Made by a program: the position numbers and the translations under genes. 64,000 nt of DNA from Leptotrichia sp. HSP-536 (GTDB lineage: Bacteria; Fusobacteriota; Fusobacteriia; Fusobacteriales; Leptotrichiaceae), in the NCBI RefSeq assembly GCF_041199985.1, contig NZ_CP165647.1, positions 186,001-250,000 on the forward strand, given 5' to 3'. This document shows, piece by piece, positions 57,354 through 64,000 of the stretch. The notes under the pieces are model-generated. The model worked only from the letters and a program-made list of their open reading frames with translations. It had not been told where the DNA came from and did no database searches. Position 1 is the first letter of the stretch; each line of letters begins with the position of its first letter.

Positions 57354-58433
57354 TTATTGAACTAATTTTCTTAAATATCCGTAATGTTCTTTTTCCATAT
57401 CTTTTAAAGGAATAAATTTGATTGAAGCACTGTTTATGCAATATCGAAGTCCACCCCTGTCCTTAGGGCCGTCATCAAAAACGTGTCCTAAGTGGGCTTT
57501 TCCACTTCGGCTAAGCACTTCTGTCCTTACCATATTAAAACTTGTATCATTTGCATAAGTTACAACATCTTTTGAAATAGGTTTTGTAAAACTTGGCCAG
57601 CCGCATCCTGAATCGTATTTATCCTTTGAGGAAAATAATGGCTCTCCTGTTGTTATGTCCACATAAATTCCAGCTTCATAATTATCCCAGTACTCATTTG
57701 AAAAAGAATGTTCGGTATTTTTTTTCTGTGTAACGCTGTATTGCAGCGGGGTAAGCCGTTTTTTCAATTCTTCGTCACTTGGTTTTGGATAATCTTTTGG
57801 ATCAATAATAACTTCATCTGCCTTACTGACATCAATGTGACAATATCCGTTAGGATTTTTTTTCAAATAGTCCTGATGATATTCTTCTGCTAATATGTAA
57901 TTTTTTAAAGGCAGGACTTCAACTTGAATTTTGTCCTTATATTTTTTTTGTTCTTCTTCAATTTCTTGTGAAATAATGTCCTTGTCTTTAGGGTTGGTAT
58001 AGTAAATTCCTGTTCTGTATTGTCTACCCCTGTCATTTCCCTGCTGATTAATACTGGTAGGATCTACAACTTGAAAATAATATTTAAGTAGCTTGCTCAA
58101 AGAAATTTTATTTGCATCATATTTTACGTGAACTGTTTCTGCGTGATCCGTTGCCCCGATGATATTATAGCTGGTTTTTTCAGTTTTACCATTTGCATAA
58201 CCAACCGTGGCATCCTTTACCCCGTCAATTCTTTCCATATATGCCTCAAGTCCCCAGAAGCAGCCGCCGGCGAGATAAATTTCTCTAATGTCTTCACTTC
58301 CTGTCTGAACCATATTTTCGTTTTTCATCTTATTTTCACTTCTGTTTTTCCGATTTTTATTTTTACTTGATAATACTACTGAAAATAAAGCTAAAGATAG
58401 TATTAAGAATAATAGTAGACTTCTAGATTTCAT
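57354..58433 (-). CDS. msrAB: Exported fused peptide methionine sulfoxide reductase MsrA/MsrB
   Basis: The protein of 359 residues starts with a signal anchor (LLLFLILSLALFSVVLSS). MsrA follows at about 50-205, with the catalytic motif AGGCFWGLEAYMERIDGV and YHQDYLKKNPNGYCHID. MsrB lies at about 225-355, with SGCGWPSFTKPI and the catalytic Cys in GGLRYCINSASIKF. Together they repair both S and R methionine sulfoxide outside the cytoplasm. No zinc CxxC pairs are seen in MsrB. The first gene of the operon, it has GGGAGG seven bases before the ATG. Fusions in this order are known in Fusobacterium and Neisseria (PilB). Confidence 0.95.
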   Translation of the reverse strand: MKSRSLLLFLILSLALFSVVLSSKNKNRKNRSENKMKNENMVQTGSEDIREIYLAGGCFWGLEAYMERIDGVKDATVGYANGKTEKTSYNIIGATDHAETVHVKYDANKISLSKLLKYYFQVVDPTSINQQGNDRGRQYRTGIYYTNPKDKDIISQEIEEEQKKYKDKIQVEVLPLKNYILAEEYHQDYLKKNPNGYCHIDVSKADEVIIDPKDYPKPSDEELKKRLTPLQYSVTQKKNTEHSFSNEYWDNYEAGIYVDITTGEPLFSSKDKYDSGCGWPSFTKPISKDVVTYANDTSFNMVRTEVLSRSGKAHLGHVFDDGPKDRGGLRYCINSASIKFIPLKDMEKEHYGYLRKLVQ

Positions 58434-58547
58434 AAAACCGCCTCCCGATTTATATTTAAATATTTTTTGTATCTACAAGAATAGTATAAACTAAAAATTG
58501 ATAAAAAAAAATGAAATATAATAATATTTTTCTATAATTTTATAATA

Positions 58548-58749
58548 TTTGTCTATTTATTAATCAAATTTGATGCAATTAAAAAAAATGTTAAGTTAAA
58601 ATATAAAATTAATATTGCAATTTATGATGATAAAAAAATAAAGGATTGTATAGGAATATTTATTATAAAAATAAAGAAGATATTTTAAATGTTATAAAAG
58701 GATATAAAGTGAAAAAACCATATGATTTTTTTATGTTTTCAATTTAGAG
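58548..58749 (+). pseudogene. Possible eroded coding remnant
   Basis: One frame reads VYLLIKFDAIKKNVKLKYKI then NIAIYDDKKIKDCIGIF, and a second frame continues NKEDILNVIKGYKVKKPYDF to a stop near 58748. Together this looks like one protein with a frameshift, without start codon or upstream part. I recognise no family. It may be chance in A/T-rich DNA. Confidence 0.3.
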
Positions 58750-58810
58750 ATAATTAATTGTATTTTTTGCTAAATATAAAAGATAATTCTGATGAGTAAT
58801 TTTTGTAGTA

Positions 58811-58840
58811 TTGTAAAATTTATAGAGAATATAGTATAAT
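58811..58840 (+). promoter_or_regulatory. Possible promoter before the broken FtsZ-like gene
   Basis: TTGTAA and TATAAT are spaced by 18 bases. The downstream ATG at 58849 lies only nine bases after the -10 box, so this promoter would give an almost leaderless message. Confidence 0.35.
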
Positions 58841-58848
58841 AGATGTAG

Positions 58849-59431
58849 ATGAAAACAGTTGCAAAAACAATGGGAATATTGACAGTGGTTGTAGTTGCTA
58901 CATCAATTAATTTAAATGGAAAAAATGAGAAAATCAAGAAATTAGAAAAAGTTTCTGATACTGTTATAGTTTTGCTTCTTAAAAAATTAGTGGAAGCGGA
59001 TTCTAGTGCAACTTTTGATAAATTATTTGAAAAAAGAGATGAAATTTTTATAAAACATGTAGAATTTATAACAAATCTAATAAAAAAACAAGGGATAGTG
59101 AATCTTGATCTTGATGATGTTAAAATAATGCTAGGAAATTCAGGAGAAGGTAACAGCATTTGGTAAAGGGAAAGGACAGGATAAGGTAAAACTTGTTATA
59201 GAACAAATAATAAATAGCCCTTTTATAAAAAATCTTCCAAAAGCGAGAAAGATACTGTTAAGCATTACAGCAGGACCAGACATTAGACTAACGGATTTAC
59301 GTGAAGTAACTATGATTATAAATGAAAAATTTGGAGCAGACCAGACAAATATGCTATGGGGCTACATTATGGATGTTGAGCTTGAAGATAAAATTGAAGT
59401 GGAAATGCTGATAACGGATTTTTCTAAATAA
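58849..59431 (+). pseudogene. Second FtsZ-like gene, 5'-truncated and frameshifted
   Basis: The first frame (58849 to about 59148) reads VAKTMGILTVVVVATSIN and later QGIVNLDLDDVKIMLGNSG, i.e. FtsZ from the middle of the GTPase domain to the T7 loop (NxDxxD kept). A stop follows at 59164. From 59147 the next frame continues KVTAFGKGKGQDKVKLVIEQ, then ILLSITAGPDIRLTDLREVT and MLITDFSK to 59431, the rest of the FtsZ core. A one-base difference near 59147-59150 explains the break. The N-terminal nucleotide-binding half is absent. It is a relative of the gene at 52674-53495. Confidence 0.78.
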
Positions 59432-59471
59432 AAAAATATATAATCAATATAAAAAATTTAAAGAAAGGAGC

Positions 59472-61031
59472 TTGTATAATGCAACTATATTATACAAGAA
59501 ATATAGTGTGAATACAAAAGAAATAAAGAAGAAATTACAAAACTATATAAAAATTAATAAAGGCATAGAAACAGTTTTAGGAAAATTGACATTCACAAAC
59601 AGTGATGGACTTGGAGAAGGAGGAAATGGATTAGTATATTTGTCAGAAATAAATAAAAAGAAGATAGCAATTAAGTTTTTAATTACCGATTCTGAAAGAA
59701 AATGTACTAGATTTAAGTCGGAATACTTTAATACAAATTATGTTAGAGATGAGTTATGCAATATCGTTAATATGATATACTATGGAGAACTTCAAATAGA
59801 AGATGAAACTATTATTCCTTATATAATAATGTCCCCATATGCAAAAAATTTAAAGGAATATAGAAAAGAAAAGAATGAAATTCAAGAGGAAGATTTTAAA
59901 AAATTAATAGAGTTTCTTTTAACTACATTAAAGTCAATTCATAAAAAAAATATTATACATCGAGATATTAAACCTGAAAACATTTTAGTAGATAAAGATG
60001 GGAAATTTGTTTTGGCTGATTTTGGAATCGCACATTATGAGAATGATGATTTTCTGATAGATAATAAGACAAAAAAAGGTGAACGTTTAGCTAATATAGG
60101 ATACTCAGCACCAGAACAAATAATTAATAATCATGAAGTAACTCAAACAGCAGATATTTATTCTATGGCTCAAATTATGTATTGGTTTATTTTTGAAAAT
60201 TTAAGTCGTGGAACAGGTGGTGAAAAAATCGCTAAAAAATATAATTGGAAAGATGCTAACGTTTATGATATGATTATTGATAAATGTCTTAGGAATAATC
60301 CAACTGAACGTTTTCAGTCAATAGAGGAGATTAGTCAGTTTTATGAAAATGGAAAGAAAAAGAAAGAGATAAAAATTATAGATCCATTTGAAGATATGTA
60401 TAAATTTAGGAAGGCAATAGTATCAGTTGTTCCAGAATTTTTTAATTCTATAGACAATATTACGGATAAAGGTGTTATGTCTGAGTTATTTAATAGTATT
60501 TTTAGTTGTAAATACAATGAGGCGTTATGTTTTAACACAGGAATTGGAAATAATTCAATATCTTCAATTATTAAATTAGAGAATGATGATTTCTTAATGG
60601 AAGAAAGACAGTTAAATATTCGAAAAGTATGGGGATTTCTTAATAATAGTCTTTATGATGATATTTTATTGTTAGAAATAGATAATTCATCGCCATACAA
60701 AATAGAAGGAAAAGAATATTATCATGTTGCAGTTATAAAAAATGAAGATGGAAAAGAAGATATTGTTCCGTATGAAAAAACTTCAAGTGGATATATCAGG
60801 TACAATGATAAGGTACATAAAATTTCAGATTTAACAATCCAAGAACGAAAAATTTGTAACGATTATAAAGTAATTGTAATTGCTCCGTCTCATAATTGTA
60901 CAATTATTCCAGAAAACGATAAATTTTTAGAGAAATTACAATGTATAAATGAACTTCAACAAGAGGATATACGAGAATTGAAGAGAAAAATATGCAAGAA
61001 TAAGAGTAAAGAAGTTCTTATTAGATTATAA
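59472..61031 (+). CDS. Hanks-type Ser/Thr protein kinase with unknown C-terminal domain
   Basis: The kinase domain (about residues 40-300) has the glycine loop GLGEGGNGLVYLSE, the lysine strand KKIAIKFL, the catalytic loop IIHRDIKPENILVDK, the metal motif ADFGIAHYE and SAPEQIINN, all intact. Residues 305-519 match no domain I know, and no membrane segment is seen, so it is cytosolic. The start is uncertain: TTG 59472 lies only one base after AAAGGAG, and a GTG at 59508 is another in-frame option. It follows the broken FtsZ-like gene by 40 bases. Confidence 0.82.
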   Translation: MYNATILYKKYSVNTKEIKKKLQNYIKINKGIETVLGKLTFTNSDGLGEGGNGLVYLSEINKKKIAIKFLITDSERKCTRFKSEYFNTNYVRDELCNIVNMIYYGELQIEDETIIPYIIMSPYAKNLKEYRKEKNEIQEEDFKKLIEFLLTTLKSIHKKNIIHRDIKPENILVDKDGKFVLADFGIAHYENDDFLIDNKTKKGERLANIGYSAPEQIINNHEVTQTADIYSMAQIMYWFIFENLSRGTGGEKIAKKYNWKDANVYDMIIDKCLRNNPTERFQSIEEISQFYENGKKKKEIKIIDPFEDMYKFRKAIVSVVPEFFNSIDNITDKGVMSELFNSIFSCKYNEALCFNTGIGNNSISSIIKLENDDFLMEERQLNIRKVWGFLNNSLYDDILLLEIDNSSPYKIEGKEYYHVAVIKNEDGKEDIVPYEKTSSGYIRYNDKVHKISDLTIQERKICNDYKVIVIAPSHNCTIIPENDKFLEKLQCINELQQEDIRELKRKICKNKSKEVLIRL

Positions 61032-61078
61032 TAAATCTTAGTTTATAAAATAATCAATAACTATATCAAAAATTACAG

Positions 61079-61112
61079 AGAAGTAAAAGCAGTAAGCTTA
61101 TACTTCTTTTTC
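61079..61112 (+). terminator. Terminator after the kinase gene
   Basis: AGAAGTA and TACTTCT form a stem with a 15-base loop followed by TTTTCTTTTTT. Confidence 0.75.
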
Positions 61113-61319
61113 TTTTTTGATAAAAAATGTGAGAATATACTTAAAACTTTTTAAAATCAAATTGTTGAAATTAGAAAAAATAAAAGTTGAAAAAAAATAG
61201 AAAAATTTTCTTTTTTTAGAAAAAATATGGTATAATTTGATGAATACTAGAACTTTAGAAATATTGATTCTTTTTATTGGATAAATTATAAAAAAATGAT
61301 AAATATATTGGAGAAAAAA

Positions 61320-61814
61320 TTGGGAAAAAATTTTAAGGATAATTTGCTTACTGCGGAGGAAATGAGAAAAGAAATAGTGAGATTGCAGAAGGCTGGGAAA
61401 AAGGTAGTTTTTACTAACGGAGTTTTTGATATTTTACATGTTGGGCATTTGACTTATCTGGAGGAAGCTAGAAATTTAGGCGATATTTTGGTTGTTGGCG
61501 TAAATAGCGATGTTTCGGTTAAAGTGAACAAGGGAGATAAAAGACCGATAAACAGTGAAACAAATAGAGCTTTTGTGCTTTTGGGCACAAAATTTGTAGA
61601 TTATACAGTAATTTTTAACGAAAAAACACCAGAAAAACTGCTAGATATTTTAAAGCCAGATATTCACGTAAAAGGTGGAGATTACCAAAAAGAAGATTTG
61701 CCAGAAACAAAAATTGTGGAAAAAAATGGCGGAGAAGTAAAGATTTTATCCTTTGTGGATAACATTTCCACAACGGAGATTATTAATAAGATTATAGAAA
61801 TATATAAAAAATAA
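61320..61814 (+). CDS. rfaE2: D-glycero-beta-D-manno-heptose 1-phosphate adenylyltransferase (RfaE2/HldE C-domain)
   Basis: The enzyme makes ADP-heptose for the lipopolysaccharide core. VVFTNGVFDILHVGHLTYLE holds the nucleotidyltransferase HxGH motif; DILVVGVNSDVSVKVNKGDK, RPINSETNRAFVL and VKGGDYQKEDLPET follow. It is the stand-alone adenylyltransferase domain; the kinase half is not here. I choose TTG 61320, because GGAG lies six bases upstream; an ATG at 61296 has no such site. With 164 residues the length is normal. It matches functionally with the GT9 gene at 22881. Confidence 0.9.
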   Translation: MGKNFKDNLLTAEEMRKEIVRLQKAGKKVVFTNGVFDILHVGHLTYLEEARNLGDILVVGVNSDVSVKVNKGDKRPINSETNRAFVLLGTKFVDYTVIFNEKTPEKLLDILKPDIHVKGGDYQKEDLPETKIVEKNGGEVKILSFVDNISTTEIINKIIEIYKK

Positions 61815-61865
61815 TTTATAGATTTACTTTTCCAGTATTTTGTTAAAAATGTTTATACTATAACA

Positions 61866-62030
61866 AAATAATTTTTTTAGTTTTAATAAACTGACGGAGC
61901 TTTTAGTTGCTCAACTACGATTGTTTGACGACTGAAAGGAGGAGTTTCGGAGTTGAGTAAATAAAAGTCGAAGTCTAGCCATAGGTGCAGGATTTGCGGC
62001 AATGAGCAATCCTGCGGAAATAAATAAAGA
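61866..62030 (+). repeat. Partial copy (E) of the interspersed element
   Basis: The segment contains the hairpin arms CTTTTAGTTGCTCAACT and AGTTGAGTAAATAAAAG and the TTGCGGCAATGAGCAATCC motif found in copies B and C, but lacks both terminal repeats and an internal stretch. It fills most of the gap between rfaE2 and tsaE. Confidence 0.75.
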
Positions 62031-62122
62031 AAAACTTAAAAATGATAGAAGAAATATTTGTTAATAATATATATTTTTATTTAAAAATAGTATTTAATTG
62101 ATATTTAGAAGTGAGAAAAATT

Positions 62123-62575
62123 ATGAAAAATAAAATATTAACATTTGATAAGATAGATAAATTAGCAAAAAATTTAGCAGAAAAATTAAGAAATGGAGGC
62201 TGTCTAGGACTTATTGGAGATTTGGGAGCGGGGAAGACTACGTTTACTAAGAAGATTTGTGAATGTTATAATATTACAGAGAATGTAAAAAGTCCAACAT
62301 TTACTTATGTGATTGAGTATAGTTCTGGGGATGTACCAGTATATCATTTTGATGTTTATAGAATTAATGATTCTGAGGAAATTTATGAGATTGGGTTTGA
62401 GGATTATATTGGGGAAGATGGAAGTGTTGTGATTATTGAGTGGGCGGATAAGATTTTGGATGAAATGCCTGAAGATACGGTGTTTGTTGAGATAAATCAT
62501 TATTCAGATACTGCTCGTGAAGTTTCAGTTTATACACTTGAAAATGGAAAGAAAGTAAATTTTGAAATTGAATAA
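62123..62575 (+). CDS. tsaE: tRNA threonylcarbamoyladenosine biosynthesis ATPase TsaE
   Basis: The 150-residue ATPase helps TsaD and TsaB turn over in t6A synthesis. GLIGDLGAGKTTFTKKI is the P-loop near residue 35, VKSPTFTYVIEY is the switch-like motif, HFDVYRINDSEEIYEIGFED and VVIIEWADKILDEMP are family blocks. The start is the ATG at 62123, with GAAGTGAG seven bases upstream; the in-frame GTG at 62111 lies inside that site. It heads the run tsaE-tsaB-ftsY. Confidence 0.95.
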   Translation: MKNKILTFDKIDKLAKNLAEKLRNGGCLGLIGDLGAGKTTFTKKICECYNITENVKSPTFTYVIEYSSGDVPVYHFDVYRINDSEEIYEIGFEDYIGEDGSVVIIEWADKILDEMPEDTVFVEINHYSDTAREVSVYTLENGKKVNFEIE

Positions 62576-62687
62576 TTTATGAGTAAGTTTATTTTTTTAA
62601 TAGAGAAAATTTTAAAAATGTAAATTTAAATAAATTATAGATTTTTTGAAATTGATTAAATTTAAAGAATAAAAAATGGAGAAAAAT

Positions 62688-63464
62688 ATGTTGATATTTG
62701 CGATAACGACTACAACTAAGCTGGCTGGACTGTCGCTTTATGAGAATGATAAACTGCTAGGGGAAATGCATGTGGAAATGGCAAAAACACATTCTACTAC
62801 GATTTTGGAGCAGATTGACAGCCTTCTGAAATGGACAGGGAAAAAGCTGGATGAAATTGAAAATGTGCTGGTTTCGATAGGACCTGGTTCGTTCACTGGA
62901 GTTCGAATTGCGATTTCGGTTGTAAAAGGGCTATTTTTTGGACGGAATGTGAATTTTTATGAGGTAAATGAGTTGGATGCGCTTGGATTTCAGGCTTATT
63001 ATAATTTAGAAAAAAATTCTGAAAATAATGAGAATGTGAAAATATATTCATTGATTGATTCCCGAAAAGAAAAAGTTTATTATGCTGTTTATAAGATTTT
63101 GCAAAAAAAAGGGAATTTTGAAAATGAAAATGGAGAAAATAAATTAAAATTGGAAATGGTGAAAAGTTATGAAGTTTCCAAACTTGACAAAATTATTGAA
63201 GAAATAATTGAAAATAGCAAAATTGATAAAAAAGTGTATATGATTGGTGATGCAATTTTTAATTATAAGGAAAAAATATTGGATAAATTGGGAAATTATA
63301 TAAAAATATTTGAAGATAAAAATTTAAAAATTAATACAATGACATTTGTACAGATGTTTTTAGATGAAAATTTGAAAAATGCCGATGTGATGAGAAAAAC
63401 TGATATTTTTAATCTGAAGCCAGATTATTTGGAAAAATCACAGGCGGAAAGGGATAAAAAATAA
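62688..63464 (+). CDS. tsaB: tRNA threonylcarbamoyladenosine biosynthesis protein TsaB
   Basis: TsaB is an inactive TsaD-like partner. KTHSTTILEQIDSLLKWTGK and VLVSIGPGSFTGVRIAISVVKGL are its signatures. The C-terminal part (residues 130-258) is Lys/Glu-rich and longer than usual. I choose the ATG at 62688 (MLIFAITTTTKLAGLSLYEN), since GGAG lies six bases before it; the ATG at 62676 overlaps the GGAG. Its stop TAA overlaps the ftsY start (TAATG), so the genes are coupled. Confidence 0.94.
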   Translation: MLIFAITTTTKLAGLSLYENDKLLGEMHVEMAKTHSTTILEQIDSLLKWTGKKLDEIENVLVSIGPGSFTGVRIAISVVKGLFFGRNVNFYEVNELDALGFQAYYNLEKNSENNENVKIYSLIDSRKEKVYYAVYKILQKKGNFENENGENKLKLEMVKSYEVSKLDKIIEEIIENSKIDKKVYMIGDAIFNYKEKILDKLGNYIKIFEDKNLKINTMTFVQMFLDENLKNADVMRKTDIFNLKPDYLEKSQAERDKK

Positions 63465-63835
63465 TGCTGAAAAATTTTTTTAAATTTGGAAAAAAGAAAA
63501 AAGATGAGGAACAGAAAAACGCTTTAGAAAATGAGATAGAAAAAGAAATTGAGAACAGTCAAAGTGAAATAGATAAAATTAAAGCTGAAACTGAAAAAGA
63601 GATAAAGGAAGCTGCTGAAGAAATTTTAAGAAAAAAATCTGAAGATGAAAAAAAAGATACCCAAAAATTAAAGATAAAAACAGAAAAACCTGAAGAAAGT
63701 AAACTGGAAATTGAAGATTCTTTAGAAAAGACAAAAAAGAAACCTAAGTTAAAGCCGTTAAAAGACAGACTGGCAACTCCGAAAAAGGATTTTTGGGAAA
63801 TTAAAGGAGATGCTTTTAGGAAAAACAATAAATGA
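63464..63835 (+). CDS. ftsY: FtsY N-terminal part (frame broken near 63798)
   Basis: The signal recognition particle receptor FtsY docks SRP at the membrane. This frame gives the charged N-terminal region (LKNFFKFGKKKKDEEQKNAL and a long Lys/Glu helix) and reaches LKDRLATPKKDFWE, the start of the N domain. It then runs into GDAFRKNNK and a stop at 63835. The proper continuation is in another frame (next entry). The ATG overlaps the tsaB stop. Confidence 0.75.
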   Translation: MLKNFFKFGKKKKDEEQKNALENEIEKEIENSQSEIDKIKAETEKEIKEAAEEILRKKSEDEKKDTQKLKIKTEKPEESKLEIEDSLEKTKKKPKLKPLKDRLATPKKDFWEIKGDAFRKNNK

Positions 63836-64000
63836 CGATTTATACGAAGAGTTGGAAGAACTGCTGATTCAGTCGGATATTGGAATGAATATGACAATGC
63901 AGCTAGTGGAAGAGCTAGAAAGTTCAGTTTCACGAAAAAAACTTAAGACATCGGAACAAATTTACGATGAGCTAAAAGAACTTTTGAAAGCCAAATTAAT
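63798..64000 (+). CDS. ftsY: FtsY N-domain, continuing beyond the window
   Basis: From about 63798 a second frame reads KLKEMLLGKTINDDLYEELE, ELLIQSDIGMNMTMQLVEEL and SEQIYDELKELLKAKL to the window edge. This is the helical N domain of FtsY that precedes the GTPase. There is no plausible separate start (the GGAG directly touches the ATG at 63810). A shift of one base in the A-rich stretch 63790-63806 would join it to the previous frame. Confidence 0.75.

Noticed and set aside
58770..59159. Minus-strand open frame of 129 codons
   Set aside because: It is antisense to the broken FtsZ-like gene, whose sense frame has clear FtsZ motifs.

Overview
The window is low-GC DNA from a Gram-negative anaerobe of the Fusobacteriota, most likely Leptotrichia or a close relative in the Leptotrichiaceae. 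I base this on the 16S rRNA text (judged from memory, not aligned), strong A/T codon bias, an envelope with heptose-core genes (GT9 glycosyltransferase, RfaE2-type adenylyltransferase), a TolC/RND pump, and a DNPR-type MurE. No species is claimed.

Layout. 1-6583: distal half of the S10/spc ribosomal protein cluster (L16 to L15) ending at secY and a terminator. 6681-14653: minus-strand block with two secreted proteins, a phosphonate-type ABC importer (phnC, two phnE, no phnD), a coiled-coil membrane protein and a parvulin-type lipoprotein. 15116-20084: complete rRNA operon (promoter, 16S, 23S, 5S, tRNA-Asn) with visible processing stems. 20462-33269: murE, two tRNA clusters, a GT9 enzyme, tsaD, a glmS ribozyme with glmS, a two-repeat CRISPR remnant, an M50 protease, a run of secreted proteins and a YigZ protein. 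33336-44339: ybaB, an MFS carrier, a phosphohexomutase, hemW with an in-frame TGA, yggS, sepF, an RseP-type protease, a UbiB-family kinase and a DUF1269-like protein. 44950-53495: a VWA protein, then a TetR-controlled tripartite efflux operon followed by a PII-like protein and an FtsZ-like protein. 53628-58433: a minus-strand methionine sulfoxide repair operon (msrAB, ccdA, tlpA-like, response regulator, histidine kinase). 58849-64000: a broken second FtsZ-like gene, a Hanks-type kinase with an unknown C-terminus, rfaE2, tsaE, tsaB and a frameshifted ftsY.

How the genes relate. Envelope building recurs (MurE, GlmS, phosphohexomutase, GT9, RfaE2, RseP, SepF). Three of the four usual t6A tRNA-modification genes are present (tsaD, tsaB, tsaE). 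The efflux genes probably form one transcript, with a 14-base palindrome between the promoter and the tetR-like gene. The msrAB operon pairs an extracytoplasmic reductase with its likely electron supply and a sensor system.

Most unusual observations: (1) a 273-residue FtsZ homologue that has lost the GGGTGTG nucleotide-binding loop but keeps the NxDxxD T7 loop, plus a second truncated and frameshifted relative 5 kb away; (2) a family of small non-coding elements with shared imperfect terminal inverted repeats, differing interiors, and an internal hairpin with compensatory changes between copies; (3) an orphan two-repeat CRISPR remnant; (4) several apparent gene lesions (hemW, ftsY, the second FtsZ-like gene, tRNA-Val) that are either real decay or sequencing error.
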